Positions 22,974-35,669 of a stretch of 64,000 nucleotides of DNA are shown here, one piece after another. The notes below the pieces were generated by a model, which saw only the letters and a program-made list of their open reading frames with translations, made no database searches and was not told where the DNA came from. Source of the DNA: Stereum hirsutum FP-91666 SS1 (taxonomy: Eukaryota; Basidiomycota; Agaricomycetes; Russulales; Stereaceae); the NCBI RefSeq assembly GCF_000264905.1, contig NW_006763134.1, forward strand, positions 877,712-941,711. The letters run 5' to 3'. Position numbers and translations under genes: made by a program. The stretch's first letter is position 1; the number at the start of each line of letters is the position of its first letter.

Positions 22974-23854
22974 CCTGGGTGGTCAATGGGAGTGAACAAG
23001 GACGAAAAAGGTCGACGTTCAACCTGTAGATATATCAATACAGTGAGTAAAGCAGTACGCTATGAGGGGAATAGGACTCACGCCGAAAGAGAAGAAGGGG
23101 GGCAACACAGAGTCGGAGACCTGGGATGATGGTCGGACGACGAAGGAGGAGAAGAGCAGTCATTCCGTTCTTGGACCCGCCTTAATATCCTGTAGCGTGA
23201 TCATCGGCGAGTGTGCGGACGCAAGGCTGTTCATGAACCGAGATATGACACCCCAGAATGCTAACAATACCGCTCTGTGGGTTATGCAGGCTTGCACTCT
23301 CGTGTGAGCTACGGACTGGAAGCTACCATTAGACGACGAGAACAGTGTGAAGGTGTGCACGGGCAACAATCAGATGACCCGTCTGCACAAATAGAATGAG
23401 CAAGACCGAATGGGAGTAGAGCGTAACGCGTGGCACTGGCCATCACCAGAACATTGACGAGGATGGATCGTTGAGAACTGTAAGGGATCACTCGGAGCCG
23501 CAGAACTGCTGTTACTCCGGGGTGGCTGCCTAGCAACACCGGCTGCAGCGCGTTCTCTGCTGTTCGCGCGGTGATGCCGCACAGACACACTTTTGGAACA
23601 TCGGATAAGGGGGGAAAGTACTTCGAATATGGTATTCAAGCCCCTATTGCCCATGGCCTCTTTAAACGACATACTACCCGTCGAGCACAGTATAACCTCA
23701 TAGTGAACAGGCACCGGGATACGAGTGTGGAGCGAGGAAACACCGTTGCGATTAGTTATGACTTCCGATTGTAATGATAAATTTTTATAAAGCTTTGCAT
23801 CATCGAGATTGACAGCTAGCAATCATACCGTTGTAAAGACCCTGCTGGCGACGT
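22974..23854. other. intergenic region between surface protein and ABC transporter
   Basis: Both flanking genes are on the minus strand, so this should hold the surface-protein promoter and the ABC gene 3' region. Minus-strand ORFs up to 150 codons are present but show no domain and lie 3' of the ABC stop. Confidence 0.45.
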
Positions 23855-26800
23855 CTACTGTACACCCGCCATCTTTTTGAGAACCGAAAACTCGTTCTTT
23901 CCAGTCGCCTTGCATAAAGCATGGAACCTTGAGGTGGAATCTGACAGCAGGGTGGTGGGACTGTCGAACTCCACGATTTGCCCTTGATCCAATAGCATCA
24001 CCTACAACTTGGTTCAAAAAAGGCTAGTCAAAGACGGGTGCTATCAAAGACTCACTCGGTTGTAGTCAATAACAGTCCGAAGACGATGTGCGATGGTCAG
24101 AATTGTGCTGTCTGCAAATTCTCTGCAATACAGCGTCAGTCAGAGATCATCGGTGCGGACGCGGTGGGCTCACTGTCGTATTGTCCGGCTGATCAACTCA
24201 TCGGTAGCATAATCAACACTGCAGGCAGAAGGTGAGTTGATTGGAGGTGGAGGGAACATTCAGACAGCCGTACCTCGCCGTAGCCTACATTTACGCCTTG
24301 TGAGTGGCGAAATTCACACGAAAACTAAAGATCACACACCTCATCCATAACGAGTACTTTTGTTCGTTTAAGGAGAGCTCTAGCCATGCAGAGAAGTTGT
24401 TTCTCTCCAGTAGAGAAATTTTCGCCCGCTTCGGATACTGGCGAGTCCAAGTCTCGGAATACATTGACGTTGATGTCTACGTCTTCTTCTCCTGTCGCTT
24501 CGCCGGATGGAAGAAGATGCACGCGGCGCAGAGCATCGAACTGCCGCAATTGTATCAGTGGTCCATTGATGAAACATGAATCGGCTGTAGTATAGGTTAC
24601 GCACAATCTGTGCGTCCTCGTACTCATCGAATACGTCCAAGGTTGATCGAACAGTGCCACTCAGGATAGTCGGATCCTCTGGATGTGAAGTTGAGTAAGA
24701 ACATTATGGCATGTATCAAATATGGACCTACGGGGGATGATAGTGAGACGACTCCGCAGGTCTGTTAATCCAACTCCAGAGATGTCTACTCCGTCCACCA
24801 GAATACTTCCTTCGGTCGCCTCGACGAAGCGGAAAAACGACAACGCTAGAGTACTCTTCCCTGAGCCTGTTCTGCCTAGAATGCCAACCTATAGTCGCTC
24901 GTTAATGAGAGCTTCGTTGTTCAAAGCTCAAGTGCGACGTACCTTCTCACCGGGTTTGATGGAGAAGTTGAGGTGGTGAAGGACATTAGGCAGCTCAGGC
25001 TGTACAAAGCAATGGCTTCAGAAGCAGGTTGACAACAGTTGTAAAGACGTAACTCACAGCATATCGGATGACAAGATCTTTGCACTTGATCGCTCCCTTT
25101 TCGGGCCAAGAGGGCGCCGGACGGGGCTCGATGAACTCAGGAGGTTCGAGCGGGAGCTCAGAATACTCTTTGATTCGTTCCAACGCGACCTGACAAGGAG
25201 TGTAAGGCTATATTTAGAAGTAATAGGGACCATAGCTTACCATGGACTGCTCCAAGCTCACGAATCTTCGAACCTAGATTGTACAGTGAGTAATTTGCTA
25301 TATTCTCGAACGCGTCGTGTATACCGCACCAAGAATAGAATCTAATGAAAAGAGAAAATCAGAATCGATCCACATTGTTACAGGTCTGTAGAACGCACAT
25401 CATTTGTTACCGTCGAAGCAAACGCAAGAGCGAAGCCAGCCAGTGAGGCGTCTATTCTCGGGGTCATGATTGCAACAATGCCTGTAAGACCCAAAATCGC
25501 TGCCGATAGGAGGTTGAATCGGACAGAGAGCCAGCGATTCACACCCCACATCCAGTAATAAGGATTTGTGTTCGTATCGACACATCGAAGCATGTCACGC
25601 AAGAACTTGGACGAAGCACCTATGCGGAGGAATGAGTTTATCTTCGCTGCGGAAAAAGGATGGCAACAAACCGAAGGCCCGAAGAATGGTTACACCGGCG
25701 ATGGTTTCGCCATACATGGAGTACAATGGTGATCTAGTAACAGAATCTATTGAGATGTTGGATTAGAATACTTCAGACTACAGGTATCGAAAACCTCACC
25801 TAATCTTCTCATGTCTCGAGACGTTTGTCCATACACCTGAACGAACAATGATTAGATATTTCAACATGAAGACATCTTGCCCCCATAGTCATACCTTCGC
25901 GGCTAAACAGATAGCAATACGGCATCAGTCATATTGCCTACAATTAGCGGAGAAAGCGAACAAAGTCACCATTCCAGTAGACCGACCCCAACACGACAGC
26001 ACCGATAAGGAAAGGTAATCCGCCGACGACACTTATGGTCAACAGTGTCGTAAACGCAGACAGCCCATAAATGACGCTGCGCCCGAAGTTATCTGACAGA
26101 TTACTGTCGATACCTACCCACCGAAAAACAAATAAGTCAAGATCAATGGATGGAGTGAAAGGAACAATACTCACCCTCGAAGTCCTTCCCAAACCTGTTC
26201 AGAACACGGCCCCTTGACTGCGTATCATGGAAGCGGATATTGGCAAACAAGACGGTCTCCAGGAGTCCTACGCGTCGATACCAATGTTTAGTTACGATGA
26301 AGCTGAGAATAAACCGACGTGAAAGGGAAGGCAGGGGATCTGGAGAGCCCGATCACATACGTTTGTATAGAACCCTTGATGCGTGGATGGACCCGTTGTC
26401 TGAGGATACGGGCATCAGTCTATTGCACGGATCGCGGTTCGGAACGGACTGATGATGATGAGATGGTAGGTACTCACACAGCACGAACCAGCGGAGTGTC
26501 GTGACGACAAGACCTGCGGGAAATGATAAATAATCATGAATCAAGAATGGTGAAGTGTTGTCCGGTTGTGACGTACCAACAGCTGTGATCTATAGGGAAT
26601 CAAGGACGTAGGTGACATCTCAGCAAATACCGAATGAAAAGCAAGCTTGGGAGGACTTACAGCAGCATAAACACAGATGTAAAACATGGGGGTCCTAGGC
26701 GTATGTCCATTCTCATCCGCTGATCCGGACCATATCCTGTGTCAGGCAATGATCAAAGAAAGTCACAACCGTCAACGCCACAACTGTCAGATGAGCCCAG

Positions 26801-29800
26801 AAATCAAAAAGCTTGGCGTGAAACCCGTACGCACCTCAACCAACCGTTTTCCGCGACAGGGCTCAACGCACTTACAACCATCGCGAGTACGAACATAATC
26901 CAATACCAATGTGTCCCACAGGCATTCACATACGTCAGCCACACATCTTTACTAACCCTGCCCACCGCCCTCGTCTCGTCTTCCACCAGTTTCCTCGCCT
27001 TCTTCTTCTCGATCTTTGCCACCACGGCTCCTCCTTCCGTCCCAACCGCTGTGGACTCTATCTCGGAAGCAGGAACCGTGCTTGCAATCTCGCCCTCACC
27101 AGACCCAGATCCTTCAGTCGATTCAGCTGAATACGATTCTTTCTCTTTCTCGGTCTCTTCTGGGGGCATGTCTTCTTCGATCGTGTGAGGATCCTCCTTT
27201 TTCTCATCAGCAGCGTCTCCAGCATCAGACTGAAGAAGCGTCGAGACGACGCCTGAGGTGCGGAAACCGTCTCGGTCACCCGAATATAGCACTCGGCCGT
27301 TGTCCAATGCCACAATGAAGTCTGCACCCGGCTCGACTAGCATGACATGGTGAGAGACGAGGATAACGGTACGGCCACGCATGAGTTCTCCCTTTAAGCA
27401 TTCTTGGTAGAGGTGCTGGGCGGTGTGGGCATCGACTAGGGGGATGACGAAAGAGAGGTGAGGATATCGCAGTATTAAGGTACGGTTGTAAGACATACCG
27501 GCCGAAAGAACATCGTCTAGCAGTAAGATGGAGGCACGAGAATACACTGCACGAGCCAAGGAGACTCGCGCTTTCTGGCCACCTGACAAGTTTACCTAGA
27601 GGGAAGTTAGGTGTATCGTCCGTTTGAGACTGGGAAGTACAGGCGGCACGTACACCACGTTCACCGATCTCTGCCTCGTCACCATCCTCCAAAATCTTCA
27701 GGTCATTCGTCAACGCACAAACTTCGAGCGTCTTTTCGTATCTCTCCTCGTCGTAAGGTAAGTTGAATAGGATATTTTCTACCAAATATCCGAACATCAA
27801 TGTTAATCTAATTCTGGAGAGAACCCGAGGCGACTTACCCTTTATCGACGCATTTCTCAACCAAGCACTCTGTGACGCTTAGTTAGCACAAGAGGAAGAA
27901 ACTCGACCCTCGAAAATAAAAGCTCACCTGCGGCACATAAGCACAGACACCCTCAACAACCCACTCCTCATCGTCTCTCGGCATCTGACCCGCAAACTTC
28001 GCAATCGCATCCGGCGGGGTCCTCGGACACAATACCTGTCCGGTCAAGAAATCTGCCTCACCCAGTAACGCAAGCAAAAGCAACGTTTTACCACTCCCCA
28101 ACTTCCCGCAGACCAACGACAACTGTCCCTTCGGAAACACCAAATTCAAATCCATCAGTACGAACTTGTTCTTCGGAGTTGCAGACAAGGAGCCTGCTAC
28201 ACTTCCTGGCCGGGACCCGCCTCGAGTTGTGCTACCGCTGTTGAGACCTCGGGTACGGTCTTGTGGCCAAGTGATAGTGGCACCTTGGAAGGCAATGGGA
28301 GGCAAATCGGTGCCGAGGGGTGGGACGGGTGCTACCTCGACGCCATGGAGATACTTCTCGATGCGGCGGAGGGAGACAAGAGATTGAAGCATATTAATAA
28401 GGGTTTCGGGAAGGGCGTTGAGCGCGAATTTCATTTCGGAGAAGACTATGCGCGTCGTAAAAAGAGAGTAAAACCAATATTCGTACGAGACAGGGAAACA
28501 GCATTGACATACCAGCGATCTGAACAAGATGCAGAGCGAACGAATGTGAGTAATTGGATGGAAACAGCATGAAGAGATGAAACAAAGTATCAAGAACACG
28601 CACAGAAGTAAACGCGATCGAGGGTGTAAGGTTCTGTTGCCTCATCACAGCGAAATGGAAGAACGCGACGAGCGTTACGACCAAAGGCGACGCAGTCCTA
28701 TTGATAGGTTGTCCTGTCAGATCAAAATCAAGGTAGCTAGGTCTAGCGCATACCAAATCGTATTCCACAACGTCTTGGAAATCGAAACATGCGGTCAATG
28801 CAAAGCCAAGACGAGGCCAAAGTGAACACAACTATACCTCGATAGTGAAGTTCAGCTTTTGGTACTTGAGCTCCTTCTCTCGGATTTTGAGCACGCGCTG
28901 TTCGAAACTCCGCTCCCATGCCATAAACTATAGTGAAATCACTTCAGTCTACCAACTTCCTTCTTGCCATTACTTTTGAAGTCACGTACCTTCAACATCC
29001 GGATGGCTCCCAGAATCTACACGATCATGACGATGAGCACAATATGACTTGTCGACGAGCATCAAACGGGCTGAGCAAGTGAGAGAGCACACACCTCATT
29101 CATTAAGCTGACCCTCTCGTCCCTCGCCTTCATCAGATTATCCTGCGCTCCAACGACAATTTTTCCCGCTAGGTGATTCAGCGGCAAGAACAAGCAAGTC
29201 ATCGCGAGCCCAATGAATGCCGAGACACCAAGTAGTTGATACAAGAATATCGTCCCAATAGCGATTTCAATGGGGGAATCTGTACATACAAGAATGGAAG
29301 AATAAACGGTAAATATCCAAAACGATCGACGAGGAGAGGAGGGTAGACTGACCGATGAGCGTGAAGAAGTGCCACGAGAACTCGCTAACCCGATCTACGT
29401 CTGTCGTCATGAGCGTCATGATCTGCGCCTTACTCGAGAAATCTGCCTCGTCATCTTTCTCTTTCTTTCCCTCCTCTACACCCGACACGCCTGAGTCAGT
29501 GGAAGTGGCTTGTTGGTGGTGTGGCGCTGGCGTAGAGTTTTTGGTATCTGCGGAGGACTCGCCCGAGGCGGATGAAGACGCGACGTCCTTCCGAACTAGT
29601 GTCTTGGCGAAGAGAATGGTGTTGAGTTGAACCCGGATACGAACTTGAAGGGTCGTGGTCGAGAGGGACCAAAGCTGACCGGAAACTAGAAAGAGACCTT
29701 GTGTTAGATTCCGAAGATGTTGGTGAAGCAGGAGGTACTAACGAATGTGAACAATCGCGGTTGCCACAAACAGGCCAATAGAATAGAACCACCCCCAGGA

Positions 29801-30984
29801 CGTATTCTTCCTTTGCGGGTCGTTTTCCAGATACAATACTACCTTCCTCAAGAAATAAGCCGGAGCGTAGAAGAGCATTGCGGTCACAGCCGCAAGCGCG
29901 ACCTGAACCGTCAGAGCGTGTCGATTGACGTGCAGCACCCTCCATGCCAATTCCCATCCCTGTCCAACGCGGGGAGTCCAACCGAGAAAGCCGCGCAGTT
30001 TGACGGTTCGGATAGTGGAGCGCATGGCAGCGAAGATGGATGTGGCGCGCATGTTACCTGGGACAATAGGAAGGTCACCTATGTCAAGGGAGGCGGCGGT
30101 GTTGCCGAGCATCACTACCTTGGTGGTGTAGGAGAACAGGAGATAATCCCACACTGAGGCACCTATACACGAACTTGAGTACGCAAAATGATGCTCCGAG
30201 AGACGATTCGGCCTACCTGTAACTCCACAGACATTGTCATAAGACTGGTTCGTGATTGACGCGACAGTCTTCTCAGAGTAGATGAGTTCCTTCGGATAGT
30301 GAAGAGCAGGCCCCAATGGCGTCGTGATGGCCAGCGCACAAGATACACCGTAGAAAACGATGACAGCATAGTATAGCCCCTTGACCGTCATATCTTCCAG
30401 TTCGGCGGATATAGAAATAGGTTCGTTCGGGACCAGAGCAGATATGGCTAGCGGAGCGAAGGCCATGAATGTTAATCCCGAAAGGTGGATCATGTAGTCG
30501 GAATGGAAGTGTGGCGAGTCGTGGTATAATGCACGGACCGAGACCGAGGTGATGTAGATGGCAACCAGAACGTGGAGCACAAGGATTGCGATGTCCTGAC
30601 GCGCATCAAGCGCAATTGACCAACCCAAGGCGATGGTCTCCAAAGCAAGTGTGATAATGAGAAATAGAGACAGCAGCATCTTCCGGAAGCGTGTCTGAGC
30701 AGAATTACGCCACAAAAGCTTAGCGAAAGTAGAATCTGACCACGACAAAAGTTACGACGTACTTGTGCCCAGAAGGACTCTTCGTCAATTGGTTCACCAT
30801 CCTTGACGTCTGCAGGCGTGGTCACCTCGAACGGATCACGCTCATAAATTCCACCACCCTCGCCGTCAACGTACACGGGAAGCTTGATTTTTCCTTCCTT
30901 TGACCGCCGTATCCAGAGGAACAATGCACTGAAGGCGGCACAGACTGCGAGGACAATGACGATAGGGAGTTGGTATTTTGGCAT
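23855..30984 (-). CDS. ABCC/MRP-type multidrug or vacuolar ABC transporter
   Basis: A many-exon gene that I estimate encodes 1,400-1,500 aa. Domain order is that of a full-length MRP. An N-terminal membrane domain (MSD0, about 30980-29990) begins with [22 protein letters not shown]1 follows (to about 28850). NBD1 (about 28330-27240) has Walker A GKLGSGKT, signature [15 protein letters not shown] and Walker [13 protein letters not shown]. An acidic linker follows (about 27240-27000), then TMD2 (about 26960-25260). NBD2 (about 25130-23860) has Walker [10 protein letters not shown], signature [12 protein letters not shown], Walker B VLVMDEATASVD and the H-loop [13 protein letters not shown]1 Walker B with DD instead of DE is normal for MRPs. 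The NBD2 signature FSTGE is unusual. The sequence just after Walker B is carried by an 11-nt exon (24274-24284). An upstream exon ending near 31042 could extend the N-terminus. Substrates are unknown. Confidence 0.9.
24274..24284 (-). other. 11-nt micro-exon of the ABC transporter
   Basis: GCTACGGCGAG is flanked by TGTAG and GTACGG. It is needed to restore the Walker B / D-loop reading DEATASVD between the exon ending VLVMDE and the exon starting at 24218. Phases 0 and 2 agree on both sides. Confidence 0.85.
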
Positions 30985-31074
30985 GCTTTAGGGTCGGATG
31001 TCAATGACGATCAGAAATACACAGATTTATATTATAACATACCTTGCAGGAAGTGACCCAGCGGGCAGACGATT

Positions 31075-31104
<30 letters not shown>
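31075..31104 (+). repeat. (GTC)10 trinucleotide array
   Basis: Ten perfect GTC units. On the minus strand they read GAC, so if the possible upstream ABC exon is coding they would give ten consecutive Asp. Confidence 0.95.
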
Positions 31105-31105
<1 letters not shown>

Positions 31106-31834
31106 GGAATTTCCAGTAAATAACAGGGACAATTCCGACTGTGCAGTAGCGCCGCCGTTGACGTCGGAAGCAGGAGACGGCAATAACAATATTTCCTCGC
31201 GCGCAGGGAACGGGCTCGGCGGCTCCTGCTTCCGTTCATCGCGTGGCGCTTGCGTGGCGCGAACTGAACATGTTCGAAAACAGATAAGACAATTACGTAA
31301 GTTACTAACCTGCACGCCCACGGCGTACTCATGTGCTTGCCCACTTCGCACGACTCTCGACAGCTCTCGACAGCGGTCCCTCAGCTAGCGATATCATGTC
31401 CATATCCTACTCCTGAGTGTCGTAATTTATGGAGCCTCTCAGTCCCGAATTGTCCAGATATATGATAGTTCGCGTTTGGGCCAGTCACGTACACTTTCCG
31501 ATGGAGTCGACCAGCGGTGGCGGTTGAGGACCTGCTGAACACTGTAGCTCATCATGCAAGTACTCATCCCTCAAGAGCTCAAGCCACCCAGGTCTTTTGG
31601 TTGGGTCTCTTCCCTATGGCCGTGTCTCCGATCATACAGCCAGCAGTCTGCAGATGTTTCGCCTGATCCCCGCCCAAATGTCTCAAATGGCTTCTCATCG
31701 GGGCTGGTGGTCTCGAACTTCACACAGATGCTCTCAATTCTTGGCTTCTTCCCTACTGAAGACTCTGTTTACAACCATTGGTATACCTTTGTCTTATAAC
31801 GGCGGGCGAGTGAACCCACCCGTCTTAGTTTCGT

Positions 31835-31842
31835 ATATAAAC
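31835..31842 (+). promoter_or_regulatory. TATA box of the sugar transporter gene
   Basis: TATATAAA lies about 125 bp upstream of the ATG at 31963, and a CT-rich leader follows it. Confidence 0.55.
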
Positions 31843-31962
31843 TTTGGCGCGCACACTAGCACAACCCTCACCCGCCTTTCCTTTTCTCTTCGGTCCTCAT
31901 ACCTTGAGAGCTACTATCCTGTCCTTGACACCGCATACGTTCTCTGCTTTAATTCTTTTACG

Positions 31963-33734
31963 ATGAATCGTCTAAAGCCTACGAAGTATACCGCTCGCTA
32001 TCCTCGATGGATGGTCGGCAAACCGCTCCTCATCGCTTCATCCGCTCTTGCCTCCCTGGGTGATGCTATGTTTGGCTACAGTCAAGGCATCATGGCCTCG
32101 AACGCAGTTCAACCAGGCTTTCTAAAGACAATCTTCGGGGCGGATGTTACATTGGAGGATATCCGTGCCAGTAACACGGGTATAGATCCATGGGTCTTCG
32201 GTGCGTCCCTCTCCACAACCTACCTCTGCCCGTAAGCTCACATCATGGACTTGCTCAGCTATCACCGTTTCCTGCCTCAACATCACCGCCTTCTTCGCCT
32301 CTCTCGGCTCGGCATATGTCTGTGATATTCTCGGACGCCGCACGTCTGTCCGCCTTGGCGCCATCGTCTACTTCATCTCCGCCCTGATCCAGGTCTTCGC
32401 CAACGGTCTCCCGGCCCTGCTCATCGGTCGCTGCATCCAAGGTGTCGCAGTCGGTGTCCTGTCCATGACAGTGCCCATCCTCCAATGCGAGATCGCTCCT
32501 GGCCACGCCCGCGGCCTTTTCGTCTCCATCGAGTACCTCTGCCTCAACCTAGGCTACGTCCTTTCGGCATGGGTTGGCTACGGCTTCTTCTTCGCCATGC
32601 CTAGCTCGATCTCGTGGCGCGGTCCCTATATTCTTCAAGCCGCGCTCGCCGTCATCCTCTTCCTCTGGACCTTCATCCTTCCCGAGACGCCACGTTGGCT
32701 TATCAGGAACGGGTTCGCCGCAGATGGAAAGCAGGCTTTGGCTGACCTCCATGGCACGGGAGATATTACGGACCCGGAAATCGAGAAGAGTTTCAAGGAG
32801 ATCACAGAGGCCATTCAGTACGAGGAATGTCTTGGACAAGCCACATGGAAGCAGCTCTTCACGCAGTACACTCGTCGAACCGTCGTCGGCATCACCTGCC
32901 AGATGTTCGCCCAGCTCAACGGTATCAACGCCATTCTCTACTTCCTCCCGGACAATCTCTCCCGCGCTGGTTTCTCCGTCGACCGCGCCCTCCTCTACTC
33001 CGGTGCCTGCGCCCTCGTCTACGCCAGTGGCACGCTTCCCACCATGGCCCTCATCGACAAACTCGGCCGTCGCAAGTTCCTCCTCTTCGGCTCCGTCGCC
33101 CTCCTCGCCTCACTTTCTGCCGCCGGTGGTGTCCAGTTCTACTCGAACTCCCTTCCCGTAGGCGATGCTAGGATGGGTGCCGCTCATGGCTTCTTTGTCT
33201 GTGCTTGTGTCTACCTGTTCTTCTTCGGCGCCACATGGGGCCCTGCACCTTGGTTACTTGGGGCTGAAGTCTTCCCTATCCGCGCGCGTGCTAAGGGCAT
33301 GGCCTTGTCCACCGCCTCCAACTGGGCCAGCAACTTCCTCATCGCTTTCATCTCGCCGCCTCTTTTCAAGTCCATCGGTGGTGGCTACTACTTCATTCTC
33401 GCAGGTTTCTGTGGTGTCTGTAAGTTTACCGTCCACTCCCCGCACAGCGCTCCCAAAAACTGAATATAATGTAGCGTTCTTCGTTGTCTACTTCCTCTAC
33501 CCCGAGACCGCGTTCCTCACCCTCGAGCAGCTGGGTGAGGTCTTCAAAGACAACATTCCCGAGAGCGAGAAGGAGTGCCGTCTCGTCGTCGACGAATCTA
33601 TGGATGCTGGTGCTATCTCCGAGGGTAGGAGAGGGTCGGATACGACGGTTGTTGGGGATGCGGAATCGAAGGATGGAGTGGAGAAGGTTATCGACGAGAG
33701 GGTCGAGGTCGTTGAGGATGTTAGTCTTGAGTGA
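31963..33734 (+). CDS. MFS sugar transporter
   Basis: Three exons: 31963-32200, 32259-33419, 33475-33734, in phase, 552 aa. It has the sugar-porter layout of about 12 helices with a central loop. The first helix has the GDAMFGYSQG motif. GRRTSVRLGA lies in the first cytosolic loop, GRCIQGVAVGVLSMTVP follows, and PETPRWLIRNG closes the first half. The second half starts QMFAQLNGINAILYFLP, followed by DKLGRRKFLLFGS. WGPAPWLLGAEVFPIRARAKGMA and PETAFLTLEQLGEVF mark the end. A long acidic C-terminal tail (GSDTTVVGD onward) is probably cytosolic and regulatory. It is closest in form to fungal hexose or quinate-type H+ symporters. The substrate cannot be read from sequence. Confidence 0.92.
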
Positions 33735-34069
33735 TGGGCCATGAAAAGATCTTCTCGCTAGTCTCTGGCCCCTTTGGGATGGACCGTATTTGATGTCTTC
33801 TATACCGAGTGTCCATAGTGTTCTTACTGTCTCACTACGTGCACATTATTTAATGGTCTCGTGCTCAAGCTTTGTCATATATTTGGATTTTTCTTGCTGT
33901 GTTGCTCACTGCACTACAAATCTTAGCTCGATCTTGTGTGGGCGAGTTGAAAAATTATGCGTGGCTTGATCAAGAACATTTCAAACTCCGATAGTAGCCG
34001 GTCTCTGACCCTGTGGCGTCCGATCTCAGGTTTCCTTCCCTCCAAACCGCTCTTGATGCAAACGCACAA
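33735..34069. other. intergenic region
   Basis: The 3' region of the sugar transporter and the short upstream region of the tRNA-dihydrouridine synthase. Nothing else recognised. Confidence 0.5.
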
Positions 34070-35669
34070 ATGCCTGCATATTCAGGTTCTCTTCCTGACT
34101 TGGCCTACATTGCCGCACCCATGATAAACCAATCCGACCTGCCCTTCCGTCTTCTCGCCCGCTCGCATGGCGCCACACTCGCCTATACTCAAATGCTTAT
34201 CCCAGAACGCATCCTCAACGACCAAGAATACCTCGAATTCCACCAGAGAGAGCTGGGTATGCAAGTCGAGAGGCCGGTAGTTGTTCAAGTGTGTGGGAAT
34301 GAAGTGGAGAGTGTGGTTCAGGCTGCGAAGAAGATGGTTGGGCTTTGTGACGGGGTTGGTGAGTTCGTCTCGTCCAACGTCATTATCATCTCTGCGTAGA
34401 CAGGAATTCGTCACAATAAGTTGCGCCTCAGGCCTGGAGAGCGAAGACGTGATGTTTTTCGTCAGCAGACCAAACAGCTCGAAAATGTCACATATATAGA
34501 GGTATCTTCCGCGACTTCGGGTGGCTGTTCTCCTACCTCGTCCCGCTGCTGCTGGCTTTCTCGATTTACGCTGCTCAATGGACCGCAATGTGGCGCTGGT
34601 TTTGCCATCAGGCCACTCATCTTTTGTCGCGCAAATCACGAACTTCTAATGCATAAATTCTGGGGTCTGACTGATTCTCGGGAAGCTGTCTAGACTTAAA
34701 CCTTGGTTGTCCTCAAGAAGCTGCTCGCGAAGGCCATTACGGAGCCTACTTACTCGGACAAAAAGATTGGCCACTGGTCGAATCCCTAGGTCAGTCCCAT
34801 TCAGTCCATCTACTATTTATGTCTCCTCTGACTCACATCTACTCAGCCAGTCTCCTCCCTTGTACAGTCACTTCCCATTCCCGTATCCACTAAGCTGCGG
34901 CTTTGTCAACCCACCCCTTCGACTGTCACTTTGGCCAAACGCCTAGAGCATGCCGGCTCCTCCTGGATAACGCTTCATGCGCGCCATTCTTCGGCACGCC
35001 GCAGACGCCAAGGTGCGGCCGATTTGGAGCAGGTGAGGATATTGAAAGAGGCTGTCTCCATTCCGGTGGTCAGTAATGGGAACGTGAGGACCTGGGATGA
35101 TGTGGTAAAGAATGAGGAGCTTACTGGGGCAGATGGGATTATGGTGGGAGAAACGTTACTCGGAAATCCTTGGTATGTTTCTCATAACTTTCTATGGAAC
35201 AGAACTGCAGGGCAAATCTGATGGCCGTGGCTCAGTCTGTTCGAAGGAATGGTTCCAGATCCCGTACAAATTTCTCTCGAATACCTGTCCATCTGCCGTG
35301 ATCATCCAAACACGGCGACGCTAGAGACCATACAAACACATATACGGCACTTCGTCGACTTCCAGTGGTAAGCGTTGTAGTTCACTGATTCACATTGACA
35401 GTTGCTCACCGAACACACACGGGTGTAGTGGTCGCCGGCCTTGGTTCTCAAAGTTTCGACATGCTCTCATGCAATGCAAGACGCTGGACGATATTGAAGA
35501 TCTGTTAAGAAGACGAGTTCAACGCTGGCGAGGTGCTGCTGCTGCCTCGTTAGAAGACGATAACACGCTAGATCACAGTGAAGATGACGGCAAAGAGAGC
35601 AGAAAAACAACTGACGTCGACGTTGATGTCGAAGAGGTCATGTCTCTATTCGGGCCGTCAATGTCATGA
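34070..35669 (+). CDS. DUS1: tRNA-dihydrouridine(16/17) synthase, Dus1 type
   Basis: Five exons: 34070-34358, 34694-34789, 34851-35172, 35236-35367, 35429-35669, in phase, 359 aa. The enzyme reduces uridine to dihydrouridine in the tRNA D-loop with FMN and NADPH. Motifs: YIAAPMINQSDLPFR, TLAYTQML, PVVVQVCGN (FMN barrel), DLNLGCPQEAAREGHYGAYL (the Cys is catalytic), STKLRL, WITLHARHSS, PVVSNGNVRTW, GADGIMVGETLLGNPCLF, then a tRNA-binding C-terminal domain. An in-frame GTG at 34013 is not a plausible nuclear start, so I used the first ATG. Intron 1 is 335 bp, against about 60 bp for the others. A degraded copy of exon 4 sits between the two downstream reductase genes. Confidence 0.92.

Larger units (their letters stand above)
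30985..31962. other. divergent region between ABC transporter and sugar transporter
   Basis: It contains a trinucleotide array and a TATA box for the right-hand gene. On the minus strand a frame from about 31344 down to 31043 can splice (GTATGT donor, AAAG acceptor) in phase onto the ABC start codon. A 5' exon of the ABC gene may therefore lie here. Confidence 0.5.

Noticed and set aside
32574..33161. 195-codon Ser-rich + ORF within the sugar transporter
   Set aside because: Out-of-frame shadow of the transporter exon, with Ser/Arg bias typical of shifted codons.
34013..34069. DUS1 start at the GTG at 34013
   Set aside because: GTG is not a normal start for a fungal nuclear gene. The ATG at 34070 precedes the conserved barrel start.
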